From positions 61,402 to 125,401 of the forward strand of contig NZ_QWDM01000019.1 in NCBI RefSeq assembly GCF_003996965.1: DNA of 64,000 nucleotides, given 5' to 3'. How positions within the stretch are numbered: the stretch's first letter is position 1; every line of letters begins with the position of its first letter. The notes beneath the pieces were generated by a model that searched no databases, had not been told where the DNA came from, and saw only the letters and a list, made by a program, of their open reading frames with translations. The position numbers and the translations under genes were made by a program. Below, piece by piece: positions 1-8,683 of the stretch. This DNA comes from Flavobacterium cupreum (lineage in GTDB: Bacteria > Bacteroidota > Bacteroidia > Flavobacteriales > Flavobacteriaceae).

Positions 1-3000
1 AAAATCGAGAATTCCACCAAAAAAGCCATTCCGTTTGACGGGCTGAATACCTCGGGAAGCATCACTCGTGGCGTTACCGTCGGAAACAATCAGAACACGG
101 TTTTAAACTCCAATTTAGATTTACAGATTACCGGAAAAATATCCGACAAAGTAAGTTTAAGAGCCTCTCTTCAGGACAGCAATATTCCGTTACAGGATGG
201 CGGATATTCTCAAAAACTGGATCAGTTCGATAATATTTTTATGGAACTTTTCAGCGATGACTGGAACATCCGGGCTGGTGATGTCTTTTTGGAAAACAGG
301 AAAACACAGTTTTTAAGCTTCAATAAAAAAGTTCAGGGAATCGCGGCAAGCTTTGATTTTGATACCGAAAAAAGCAAAACCAACATTTTTGCATCGGTTG
401 CCTTTGTGAAAGGCCAATATGCCAAAAGCACTTTTGTCGGACAGGAAGGCAATCAGGGCCCCTATAAATTAAAAGGGGAAAATGCGGAGTTGTACGTCCT
501 GGTCATTTCGGGTTCGGAACGTGTTTATGTAAATGGCGTTTTGCTGAAACGCGGTGAAAACAACGATTATGTAATTGATTATAATGCGGGCGAAATTGTT
601 TTTACATCACTTTTTACCATTACTTCAGAAATGCGTATTACTATTGAATACCAGTATTCCGACCGAAATTACAACCGTTTAGTGACTTATGCCGGAGCAA
701 CACACGAAAATAAAAACTGGAGTTTTGGAGGTTATTTATATTCCGAAAGTGATTTGAAAAACCAGCCCTTACAGCAAAACCTTTCTACAGCACAAGTTCA
801 GATTCTGGCTCAGGCCGGAGATGACCAGAATCTCATGACGGCTCCTTCTGCCTATGAAGATGCCTATTCGGACAATAAAATTTTATACAAAAAAATTATT
901 CTGAACGGTCTTGACGTTTATGAATATTCGAATAATTCAACTGATGTTTTATACAATGTAAAATTCAGCCTTGTCGGAAATAATCTTGGTAATTATGTCA
1001 TTCAGAACAACAATTCGGTGGAGCGTATCTACGAATATGTTCCTCCCGTAAATGGTATTTTACAGGGAAATTATGAACCGATTGTAAAGCTGACTGCACC
1101 GATGAAAATTCAGGTGGCTACGTTTTTAGGAAAATACAATCCGGATGAAAAAACGCGTGTTGATTTTGAAATTGCAGTGAGCAATAACGACAAAAACCTG
1201 TTTTCAAATAGTGATGATTCGAATAACGAAGGTGTTGCTGTCAAAACAAATATCAAAAAACGTCTTTTCACCAGAGACTGGACATTGGATGCTTTTGCCA
1301 ATTATCAGTTTGTGCAGGAAGACTTCACATCTGTAGAGCGTTTGTATACTATTGAATTTAATCGGGACTGGAATTTAAATTCGGCACTTTTAGGGAATCA
1401 GAGTTTATTGGTTACGGGATTGAATTTTGATTTATTCCCTAAAAAAGAAACCACTAATACAGGTTTGCTTACGTATCAATTCGAAAAATTAGATTTTACC
1501 GAGAGTTATTCCGGGGCGCGCCATACGGCTAATGCTTTCTTTAAACTGAACCAGTGGACGATTGAAAACCGCGGAAGTTTCCTGAATTCTGATGCTACAA
1601 ATTCAAATTCCAAATTCATTAGAAACCTGACCAAAACAAAATACCATTTTGGAAAAAACTGGGTTGGCGGAAGTGTCCAGATCGAAGACAATCAGGAAAA
1701 AGACAAAGTCACCCATCAGTTTTCGGCCTTAAGCCAGCGGTTTTCAGAATACGGTGTTTTTGTCGGGCGGGGCGACAGTACAAAGGTTTTTGTAGAACTG
1801 GGCTATTTACAACGCCGCAATGACAGTTTACAAAATGGTCTTTTACAGCATGTTAATGATTCGAAAATGTATGTTTTGAAATCGAAATTAATCCAGAACA
1901 AAAAAACAGATTTAGCGGTTTATGCGAGCTACAGGACTTTAGCTTTTACGGATCCAACCCAAAAAAGTGAACCTTCGCTTAACTCCAGGATTCTGTATAA
2001 TGACCGTTTCTTCAATCAGTTTATGCAAATCGGAACGACTTATGAAACCAGTTCGGGAACTATTGCGCAACAGGAATTTACCTATGTAGAAGTTCCTGCC
2101 GGACAGGGAATATACACCTGGAATGATTATAACGGCAACGGAATCCAGGAACTGGAAGAGTTTGAAATTGCCCCTTTTCCGGATCAGGCTAAGTTTATAC
2201 GCATCTTTTTACCGAATCAGGTTTACATCAAAACCAATCAGAATAAGTTCTCGCAATCGGTAACCCTTAATCCGCTGCAATGGCAAAACGAGACGGGTTT
2301 CAAAAAGCTGGTTTCGTATTTTTACAACCAGACTTCGTTTATTATGGACCGAAAGGTAAAAAACGACGGAGGTCATTTTGAACTGAATCCGTTTAATTCT
2401 TCTGATGAAAATATGCTGGGCTTAAATTCAAGTTTCAGAAACAGCCTGTATTACAATCGTGGCAAACAAAACCATTCGGTGACCTATTCTTATCTGATCA
2501 ATAAGGGGAAAAATTTACTTTCAATTGGTTCACAGGAGGTGAAAAACAATTCCCATCAATTGCAATACACGCATCTGTATCAAAAAAGCTGGTTGTTCAA
2601 TTGTTTCACCAAGACAATCAAAACCACCTTAGTTTCTGAAGATTTTACAGAAAAAAATTATGATCTGGAAGGCTATCAGATTGCGCCGAAAATCAGCTAT
2701 TTGTTTTCAAAAAACACCAGTCTGGATTTCTTTTATGAGTTGCAAAACAAAAAGAATCAGACCGGAAACTTAGAAACTTTAGATCAAAACCGAATCGGAA
2801 CTTCTTTTTCATATGCCGGTGAAAAAAAAGTCACCATAAGCGGTGAGTTCTCTTTTTATGAAAATAAATTTACCGGAAATGAATTTTCATCTGTGGGTTT
2901 TCAAATGCTGGAAGGGCTTCAGGCAGGGCAGAATTTAGTCTGGAAACTTCTGCTGCAGAAAAATATCACGCAGTTTTTAGATATCAATTTAAACTATCAG

Positions 3001-3066
3001 GGACGTAAAAGCGAAACCGGAAATACCATCCATACCGGTAACATTCAGCTTCGCGCTTATTTTTAA
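1..3066 (+). CDS. Large outer-membrane beta-barrel-like protein, 5' end missing
   Basis: The reading frame is open from base 1 to the stop at 3064-3066, so the gene starts before the window and at least 1021 residues are present. An internal ATG at 241 is unlikely to be the start, because the preceding 80 codons continue the same style of sequence (SITRGVTVGNNQ, then amphipathic strands). The protein is rich in alternating aromatic and polar strands and ends in LRAYF; a C-terminal Phe is typical of outer-membrane barrels. A segment near VYVNGVLLKRG then DYVIDYNAGEIVF resembles repeats in large flavobacterial surface proteins such as SprA, but I do not assign it to that family. Function unknown; probably a surface or envelope protein. 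Confidence 0.75.
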   Translation, partial: KIENSTKKAIPFDGLNTSGSITRGVTVGNNQNTVLNSNLDLQITGKISDKVSLRASLQDSNIPLQDGGYSQKLDQFDNIFMELFSDDWNIRAGDVFLENRKTQFLSFNKKVQGIAASFDFDTEKSKTNIFASVAFVKGQYAKSTFVGQEGNQGPYKLKGENAELYVLVISGSERVYVNGVLLKRGENNDYVIDYNAGEIVFTSLFTITSEMRITIEYQYSDRNYNRLVTYAGATHENKNWSFGGYLYSESDLKNQPLQQNLSTAQVQILAQAGDDQNLMTAPSAYEDAYSDNKILYKKIILNGLDVYEYSNNSTDVLYNVKFSLVGNNLGNYVIQNNNSVERIYEYVPPVNGILQGNYEPIVKLTAPMKIQVATFLGKYNPDEKTRVDFEIAVSNNDKNLFSNSDDSNNEGVAVKTNIKKRLFTRDWTLDAFANYQFVQEDFTSVERLYTIEFNRDWNLNSALLGNQSLLVTGLNFDLFPKKETTNTGLLTYQFEKLDFTESYSGARHTANAFFKLNQWTIENRGSFLNSDATNSNSKFIRNLTKTKYHFGKNWVGGSVQIEDNQEKDKVTHQFSALSQRFSEYGVFVGRGDSTKVFVELGYLQRRNDSLQNGLLQHVNDSKMYVLKSKLIQNKKTDLAVYASYRTLAFTDPTQKSEPSLNSRILYNDRFFNQFMQIGTTYETSSGTIAQQEFTYVEVPAGQGIYTWNDYNGNGIQELEEFEIAPFPDQAKFIRIFLPNQVYIKTNQNKFSQSVTLNPLQWQNETGFKKLVSYFYNQTSFIMDRKVKNDGGHFELNPFNSSDENMLGLNSSFRNSLYYNRGKQNHSVTYSYLINKGKNLLSIGSQEVKNNSHQLQYTHLYQKSWLFNCFTKTIKTTLVSEDFTEKNYDLEGYQIAPKISYLFSKNTSLDFFYELQNKKNQTGNLETLDQNRIGTSFSYAGEKKVTISGEFSFYENKFTGNEFSSVGFQMLEGLQAGQNLVWKLLLQKNITQFLDINLNYQGRKSETGNTIHTGNIQLRAYF

Positions 3067-3130
3067 TGCTTTACGAAAAACATTACCATAAATTGATTAA
3101 TTTTAAATGAAATTCTAACACCTTTAACTT

Positions 3131-3679
3131 ATGAAAAAATTAGTATTATTCTGCTTCATGTTAGTGCTGTCCGGTAATTTTTATGCTCAGGAAACCACAA
3201 AAACAACTAAAGCAAAAAGTGAGACAGCTGCCAAAAAGAAAAAAGCAGCAGCTGATAAGGAAGTAGCAGATGCCAAAAAAGAAACAGCCAAAGCTAAAAA
3301 AGCAACTGCAGACCAGGCTTCGGCAGATGCCAAGAAAGAAGCTGCAAAAGCAAAAAAGGCTGCAGACAAAGCGACCGATGCCTCAGCAAAAGCTAAAAGC
3401 GAAGCTACAAATGCCAAAAAAGCGGCAAAAGAGGAAAGCACAAAAGCTGACGTAAAAAAGACAGAAGCTAAAACAGATGCCAAAGCCAGGGCAGTAAAAA
3501 AAGATGCTACGGCAACTAAAAAAACAGCGGCTAAAACATTAAAGGAAACCAACGAAAAAGCTCCAAAAGTTGCCGATAAGGTTACCGGAGAATACAATGG
3601 CAAAAAAGTGTACACAGGACCAAGAGGCGGTAAATATTATATTAACGCCAATGGTAACAAAACGTATATTCAGGATTAA
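3131..3679 (+). CDS. Secreted Lys/Ala-rich repeat protein with C-terminal GPRGGKYY motif
   Basis: A 182-residue protein. Residues 1-20 form a signal peptide (MKKLVLFCFMLVLSGNFYAQ). Residues of about 21-155 are almost entirely Lys, Ala, Thr, Glu and Asp in short repeats (AKKA, DAKKEAAKAKKA), histone H1-like and probably helical. The last 27 residues contain VYTGPRGGKYYINANGNKTY, which matches the short motif known as the PBCV-type basic adaptor domain. The gene sits 64 bp after the barrel gene and ends at a strong terminator. The combination suggests a secreted polycation that could bind DNA or anionic polysaccharide, but that is inference. The repetitive codons also create a long open antisense frame that is not a gene. 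Confidence 0.85.
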   Translation: MKKLVLFCFMLVLSGNFYAQETTKTTKAKSETAAKKKKAAADKEVADAKKETAKAKKATADQASADAKKEAAKAKKAADKATDASAKAKSEATNAKKAAKEESTKADVKKTEAKTDAKARAVKKDATATKKTAAKTLKETNEKAPKVADKVTGEYNGKKVYTGPRGGKYYINANGNKTYIQD

Positions 3680-3699
3680 AATATAATGTACTTCTAAAG

Positions 3700-3731
3700 A
3701 AAAAGGAACTATTTAATTAGTTCCTTTTTTT
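3700..3731 (+). terminator. Rho-independent terminator after the Lys/Ala-rich gene
   Basis: Perfect 11-bp stem AAAAAGGAACT / AGTTCCTTTTT with an 8-nt loop, followed by more T residues, 20 bp after the stop codon. Confidence 0.85.
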
Positions 3732-3923
3732 GTTTCAGCATGCTTTAAAAGCAGATTAGCAGTTAACATACAAATAACCTTGCCCTATAAAATCTGATTT
3801 TATTCAGCTCTTTTAACTGAAAAATGAGGCTTCAACTGAATTATAGAGTTAATAATTTAGTAATACGTCCGAAATAGCATAAAAAACATATTTCTTTATC
3901 TTCGTTTCAAAAAGCGTTACACT

Positions 3924-5000
3924 ATGAGCATTGAATATTCTGCGAACAAAACTATTTTAGTAGCTCCATTAAACTGGGGTTTAGGACATGCGACAAGATG
4001 TATCCCTATCATAAAAGCGCTTCAGGAAAATAAATATATACCCATAATAGCTTCTGACGGAGTTGCACTGGCACTATTACGTAAAGAATTCCCCTATATA
4101 GAGACCCTGGAATTACCTTCTTACCATATCGAATATGCTAAAAATGGTAAAAACTTCAAATGGAAACTGATCAAAAACCTGCCTAAAATGATTACGGCGA
4201 TTTTAGATGAGAAAAAAATGGTGAAGTCTTTAATTAAAAAACACGGAATTGACGGCATTATCTCAGACAACAGGCTGGGCGTTTTCAGCAGAAAGATTCC
4301 ATCTGTATTTATGACGCATCAACTCAATGTGATGACCGGAAATACCACCTGGTTTACCAGTAAATGCCATCAGCATATTATAAAAAAATATACGGAATGC
4401 TGGGTTCCGGACACTAATGACGCCGTAAATCTAACGGGTGACCTCGGACATCTTAAAACAGATGAATTAAATTTAAAGTATATTGGCCCTTTAAGCAGAA
4501 TGCGCAAAAAAGACACGCCTAAAGTGTACGACCTGATGGTCATTCTTTCAGGACCGGAACCTCAGCGCACTTATTTAGATGAAAAGCTTCAGGAGGAAGT
4601 GAAACGTTTTGAGGGAAAAGTGGTTTTTGTAAAAGGTGTGGTGGAAAAAACCCAGACAAAACAGGAAATCGGAAACGTGACCTATTACAATTTCATGAAC
4701 TCCAAACAACTGGAACAGACTTTTAACGAAAGTGAACTGGTGCTGTGCCGTTCCGGATATACAACTGTCATGGATCTGGCGAAATTGGGCAAAAAAGCTT
4801 TTTTCATTCCAACTCCGGGGCAATATGAGCAGGAATATCTGGCCATAAAACTACAGGATGAAAACTTAGTGCCTTATGCAACGCAAAACGACTTTACCAT
4901 TGAAGATCTTTCAAAAGTAAAATCGTTTAAAGGTTTTGCTCAATTTAAAAATAACATCGACTGGGATTCGTTATTTTCTATATTTGAAGATAAAGTCTAG
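3924..5000 (+). CDS. MurG-like glycosyltransferase (GT-B fold)
   Basis: A 358-residue soluble protein with two halves. The N-terminal half begins LVAPLNWGLGHATRCIPI (about residues 12-29), the glycine-rich acceptor loop seen in MurG and related family 28 enzymes. The C-terminal half holds LCRSGYTTVMDLAKLGKK and IPTPGQYEQEYLA (about 274-313), which corresponds to the nucleotide-sugar binding region of that family. No membrane segment or signal peptide, so it probably acts at the cytoplasmic face. True MurG lies in the dcw cluster, so this is more likely a paralogue acting on another glycan or lipid; substrate unknown. Its stop overlaps the stop of the convergent porin gene. Confidence 0.8.
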   Translation: MSIEYSANKTILVAPLNWGLGHATRCIPIIKALQENKYIPIIASDGVALALLRKEFPYIETLELPSYHIEYAKNGKNFKWKLIKNLPKMITAILDEKKMVKSLIKKHGIDGIISDNRLGVFSRKIPSVFMTHQLNVMTGNTTWFTSKCHQHIIKKYTECWVPDTNDAVNLTGDLGHLKTDELNLKYIGPLSRMRKKDTPKVYDLMVILSGPEPQRTYLDEKLQEEVKRFEGKVVFVKGVVEKTQTKQEIGNVTYYNFMNSKQLEQTFNESELVLCRSGYTTVMDLAKLGKKAFFIPTPGQYEQEYLAIKLQDENLVPYATQNDFTIEDLSKVKSFKGFAQFKNNIDWDSLFSIFEDKV

Positions 5001-6292
5001 AAGTTAAACTGCGCCTGCAATCTTAGTAAATTCCCTTGCTGTCTGTTGACCGGAAGGGCACTGTCTACAAAGCTTCTGTCGGCAATAACATATTCAGCTG
5101 TAAGCTCAAAGGCTTTTAGCGGCTGCCATTCTACTCCAAATTCGTAATCTCTGACGACGTAACTTCTGGCATCTTTTTCATATTTTTTCCCACCGTCGTA
5201 ATACTGGAATTTCGCAAAAGGATACAAAAGCTGTTTTTTCAGGTCCCATTTGTAATTCAATAAAACATATCCTCCATTCAAATCTGTTACATCAACGGTT
5301 TTTGTTACGGTATTATAACGTGGTCCGGTTCCGATATTGTATTCCGTTTGAATTCCGAAAGGTTTTGGATATAAGACAAAGGTCGCTCCTACCCGCTGAT
5401 CTTTTATATATTGTGGGTCATTAACGGTGACTCCTGAAGAAATTTCTCCCGTGAATGCCCATTTTCCAGTATAGGCCTGAATGCCCGGTTCAATAATCTG
5501 ATCACCAATTACAAATGGATAGGTAACTCTTGCTACAACATTCAGATCCCTGTTTCCGTCTATTTTATTTGCAATCTGTCCATTATAAACTCCTAAGGCA
5601 AAAACACCAAAATCGCCCGAACCTTTATAACCGTCTTTTACCAGCATTTCAAAACGCTTTCTGATTTCGGCGGGGGCCCAGTAAAAGAACATTCCTAAAT
5701 CACGTTCATTTGCTATTGAACTGTTTATACCATCGGCCCGGTCTAAAGTTAAACGCTGCGAGCTTGACTGCATGTTTTCGAATCCGTAAGGAATTTTACT
5801 TTGCCCGACACGAAGGCGGTATTCTTTTTTCTTGTCGAAAGAAAGGTCAAAGTATAAATCCCTGATCTGAACAAAATTCTGAATTCCGGTGCTTGGTGAA
5901 CTTGCAAAATCGGGCTGAAAATAGAAAAACACATTCGGGTGAACCTGTCCTGAAAATACCAGTCGGGCACGTCTGATAAAAAGTCCGTTATTTGCTTTTG
6001 CCTGCGGATCTGTAGATGTTGTTCCCCATGATTTATCGCATTGATCGCAGGAAACCTTATCATTGGTAGAAAACAAACCATTGTATCGTATTTGGGCATA
6101 ACCCCGAAGAGAGATTCTGTCGTACCAATGTTCTTCGCCGCTAACACCGGATTTTGTATCGGGAAGTTTTGCTTTATTTATAGAATCCAGAAGACGAATC
6201 ACTTCTTTTTTTACATCCTCCTTCTTTAAATCCTGTGCATTTGCTACCGAAGCAATCAGCAATAAAACTGCAATTATTTTTCTTTTTATCAT
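4997..6292 (-). CDS. Phosphate-selective porin O/P family outer-membrane channel
   Basis: A 431-residue protein with a signal peptide cleaved near SVANA/Q (about residue 19). A short charged helical stretch follows, then repeated amphipathic strands beginning SLRGYAQIRYN and GLFIRRARLVFSGQVHPN, the conserved start of the OprP/OprO-type barrel. It ends LRLQAQFNF with a terminal aromatic residue. The length fits the family. It lies downstream of phoB and phoR on the same strand, and the promoter region carries three 11-bp spaced TAAC-type repeats, so it is probably induced on phosphate starvation. Anion selectivity is inferred from family and context, not from visible binding residues. The gene shares a CTAG palindrome with the convergent glycosyltransferase, which supplies both stop codons. 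Confidence 0.9.
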   Translation of the reverse strand: MIKRKIIAVLLLIASVANAQDLKKEDVKKEVIRLLDSINKAKLPDTKSGVSGEEHWYDRISLRGYAQIRYNGLFSTNDKVSCDQCDKSWGTTSTDPQAKANNGLFIRRARLVFSGQVHPNVFFYFQPDFASSPSTGIQNFVQIRDLYFDLSFDKKKEYRLRVGQSKIPYGFENMQSSSQRLTLDRADGINSSIANERDLGMFFYWAPAEIRKRFEMLVKDGYKGSGDFGVFALGVYNGQIANKIDGNRDLNVVARVTYPFVIGDQIIEPGIQAYTGKWAFTGEISSGVTVNDPQYIKDQRVGATFVLYPKPFGIQTEYNIGTGPRYNTVTKTVDVTDLNGGYVLLNYKWDLKKQLLYPFAKFQYYDGGKKYEKDARSYVVRDYEFGVEWQPLKAFELTAEYVIADRSFVDSALPVNRQQGNLLRLQAQFNF

Positions 6293-6322
6293 CTTTTCTC
6301 TAATGCACTAAAATTCAAGATG

Positions 6323-6367
6323 CAAAGATGTACCACCAATGTTAAGAAATCATTAACAGGATGTTAC
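6323..6367 (-). promoter_or_regulatory. Candidate PhoB operator and -7 element of the porin gene
   Basis: Read on the minus strand, pentamers GTAAC (6367-6363), TTAAT (6356-6352) and TTAAC (6345-6341) are spaced exactly 11 bp apart. The last one ends 15 bp before a TTTG (6326-6323), the core of the flavobacterial -7 element; the preceding bases give CATCTTTG instead of TAnnTTTG. An 11-bp direct-repeat period is what is known for PhoB-class regulators. The same layout occurs before the receptor and lipoprotein genes nearby. Confidence 0.55.
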
Positions 6368-6455
6368 CATAATAAGAAGATTTGTTTCGAAATTGTTAGG
6401 TAATTATAACGAAGCTTTACAGGTCAGGCTATATAAGGGTTTCTCAAAACAAACA

Positions 6456-7541
6456 TTACAATAACTTAACTTCAGCTTTCTGTGTTTTAAGCGCTTTTTC
6501 GAGTGTAAAAGAGAATTCAGAACCAATTCCGAACTCACTTTCCACATATACTTTCTCTTTGTGGGCTTCAATAATATGTTTTACAATTGCCAGTCCAAGT
6601 CCGGAACCGCCTTCAGAACGGGTTCCACTTTTATCGACTCTGTAAAAACGTTCAAAAAGCCTTGGAATATTTTGCTTTTCAACTCCTTCCCCATTATCGC
6701 TGATACGAATCAACACTTTTTTCTTCGTCAAATTGACCACGCCCACTTCTGTTAATCCTCCGTCTTTACCGTATTTGATAGAGTTTACAATCAGGTTTTC
6801 AAGTACCTGCTGAATTCGGTCCTGGTCTCCACGAACGATAAGTGATTTAATATTTTTACTTTCAAAAGCCAGTTTGATTTTCTTTTTATCGGCTTTCATT
6901 TCTAATAAATCGAAAACATTTTCAATCAGTTCCACAATATCAAAATCCGTCATGAGTAAATCCAGATCACCCGATTCGAGTTTGGTAATCATATCGAGAT
7001 CTTCAACAATATAGATCAGCCGCTCTACTCCCTTTTCGGCACGTTTCAGGTATTTTTTACGGATGTTTTTATCGTCCATGGCACCATCTAGCAAAGTCGA
7101 AACATAGCCCTGAACCGTAAACAAAGGTGTTTTTAGTTCGTGCGAAACATTTCCGAGAAACTCTCTTCGGTATTGTTCCCTGATTTCCAGCATTTCAATT
7201 TCGAGTTTTTTATCGGTGGCAAACTTTTTCACTTCACGGGAAAGCGTTTCCATGTCTGTCGTTATGGGCTGATTGATCAGTGTAGTTGATTCTAATAAGG
7301 AAACCTCATCGTATATTTTTTTAACTCTTCTGTATATAAAGCGTTCTACACGGTATTGTAAAACCAAAAACGAGAAAATATATACGGAGATAATAAAGAT
7401 TAATGCAAATGCAATTTGATGTTTGAGTTGATTTTTATAAAATAAAGACATCAGCATCATTACAAAACCAGTTGTAAAAAGACTGATATATAATGCTGAC
7501 TTTATAGCAAATTTGTATGTTTTTTTAAAATTAATTTTCAT
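6456..7541 (-). CDS. phoR: PhoR-like sensor histidine kinase
   Basis: A 361-residue membrane kinase. Two hydrophobic helices (about 14-34 and 42-62) are separated by only a few residues, so there is practically no periplasmic sensor domain. The dimerisation domain contains NVSHELKTPL with the phospho-acceptor His134. The ATPase domain shows an N-box around NLIVNS (249-254), DNGEG (282-286) and GSGLGLAIVKHI (312-323). It lies downstream of a PhoB-type regulator and upstream of a phosphate porin, which is why I call it PhoR. Lack of a periplasmic domain fits kinases that receive the phosphate signal through the Pst transporter and PhoU, which are not in this window. A 229-bp gap containing a hairpin separates it from phoB. 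Confidence 0.88.
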   Translation of the reverse strand: MKINFKKTYKFAIKSALYISLFTTGFVMMLMSLFYKNQLKHQIAFALIFIISVYIFSFLVLQYRVERFIYRRVKKIYDEVSLLESTTLINQPITTDMETLSREVKKFATDKKLEIEMLEIREQYRREFLGNVSHELKTPLFTVQGYVSTLLDGAMDDKNIRKKYLKRAEKGVERLIYIVEDLDMITKLESGDLDLLMTDFDIVELIENVFDLLEMKADKKKIKLAFESKNIKSLIVRGDQDRIQQVLENLIVNSIKYGKDGGLTEVGVVNLTKKKVLIRISDNGEGVEKQNIPRLFERFYRVDKSGTRSEGGSGLGLAIVKHIIEAHKEKVYVESEFGIGSEFSFTLEKALKTQKAEVKLL

Positions 7542-7594
7542 TGATAGTATTTAATCATTACGGGACTTTAGACAAATTAAACTTAACTTAAAAA

Positions 7595-7650
7595 CCACAT
7601 AAGAAATTGAAGTTCATATAAATTTCTACGAACTTCAACTCCTTATATGG
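7595..7650. repeat. Long hairpin in the phoB-phoR intergenic region
   Basis: Perfect 9-bp arms TTGAAGTTC (7607-7615) and GAACTTCAA (7630-7638) are extended outward by CCACATAAG / CTTATATGG with one mismatch. There is no T-run suited to a simple terminator. It could reduce transcription into phoR or set mRNA ends. The rest of the 7542-7770 gap shows no gene. Confidence 0.6.
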
Positions 7651-7770
7651 TTTAAATTTATGGAATGTTTTTAAAATAATTTGAATCCTTTTAAATCTTA
7701 ACTAAAATTCCAAATTACAGTAAGAGCCTTAGCAACCTGTTATCTCAGAACCTCAGTTTCTTAAAAAAAT

Positions 7771-8454
7771 TTAAACTTCAAATTTATAACCAACACCTTT
7801 TATGGTTTTAAAAAGATCTTCTCCGATCTTTTCGCGTAACTTTCTGATATGCACATCGATTGTTCTTCCGCCAACAACTACTTCGTTACCCCAGACTTTA
7901 TCAAGAATCTCATCTCTTTTAAAAACTTTTCCTGGTTTTGAGGCTAACAGGTAAAACAATTCGAATTCTTTTCTTGGTAATGCAATCTCTACATTCCCCT
8001 TGATAATTTTATATTCTTCACGGTTAATTTCGATTCCGCCCACATTTAAGGTATCACTAACCACTTCTTGTTCTTTTAACCTTCTTAACAAAGCCTTTAC
8101 TTTGCTTACCAATAATTTTGGTTTTATTGGTTTGGTGATGTAATCATCTGCACCTGCATCAAAACCAGCAACTTGAGAATAATCTTCGCTTCTTGCCGTT
8201 AAAAATGTTATGATTACATTATTTAATTCTGGTATTTTTCTGATATGTTCGCAGGCTTCCATTCCGTCCATTTCAGCCATCATCACATCCATAATAATTA
8301 AGTCCGGTAATTCTTTCTGGGCTTTTGCGATAGCGTCTTTTCCATTTGAGGCCGTTACAATCTGATAGCCTTCCTGAGCAAGGTTATAGCCAACGATTTC
8401 AAGAATATCCGGTTCATCATCAACTAATAAGATCTTGGTTTGTGTTTTTTTCAT
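7771..8454 (-). CDS. phoB: PhoB-like OmpR-family response regulator
   Basis: A 227-residue regulator starting at the ATG at 8454 (MKKTQTKILLVDDEPD). The frame remains open to 8550, but the upstream 32 codons do not resemble the family, so I reject the longer start. The receiver domain has Asp12/Asp13, phospho-acceptor Asp56 (LIIMDVMM), Thr86 and Lys108. The C-terminal winged helix (about 132-227) ends GRTIDVHIRKLREKIG and IKGVGYKFEV. It presumably activates phosphate-starvation genes when phosphorylated by the adjacent PhoR. Candidate binding sites with an 11-bp period lie in front of the porin and both divergent genes. Confidence 0.9.
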   Translation of the reverse strand: MKKTQTKILLVDDEPDILEIVGYNLAQEGYQIVTASNGKDAIAKAQKELPDLIIMDVMMAEMDGMEACEHIRKIPELNNVIITFLTARSEDYSQVAGFDAGADDYITKPIKPKLLVSKVKALLRRLKEQEVVSDTLNVGGIEINREEYKIIKGNVEIALPRKEFELFYLLASKPGKVFKRDEILDKVWGNEVVVGGRTIDVHIRKLREKIGEDLFKTIKGVGYKFEV

Positions 8455-8578
8455 AAAGTAGCAAAAATTGAGTTTTCTCATCAGATTTATTCCTGAAAAT
8501 CCGATGGTTTTTAATTGCGATGGTAAATATAATAATAAATCAACAGTCAAAAATCCCTGTTAACGGTAATTTAATCTG

Positions 8579-8656
8579 GTAACAATTTGATAATCTACAG
8601 CACACAAAAACATAACAAGTGCGTAACATGAACTTTACAGGGCGGTTCTTTCTTTG
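8579..8656 (+). promoter_or_regulatory. Candidate PhoB operator and -7 element of the TonB receptor gene
   Basis: Pentamers ATAAC (8612), GTAAC (8623) and TTTAC (8634) start 11 bp apart. The last ends 15 bp before TTTG (8653-8656) of a weak -7 element TTTCTTTG, exactly as in the porin promoter. Farther upstream GTAAC (8579) and ATAAT (8590) keep the same 11-bp register, with only the 8601 position lacking a match; these may belong to control of the divergent phoB gene. Confidence 0.6.
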
Positions 8657-8683
8657 CAAAAAAATAAATTAAACACAACTCAA

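Noticed and set aside
3187..3615. 142-codon open frame antisense to the Lys/Ala-rich gene
   Set aside because: It mirrors the repetitive GCA/AAA codons of the real gene, has an Ala/Ser/Phe composition typical of such shadows, and lacks any family signature.
8455..8550. N-terminal extension of PhoB
   Set aside because: The first 32 codons lack similarity to response regulators; the canonical start MKKTQTKILLVDDE is at 8454.
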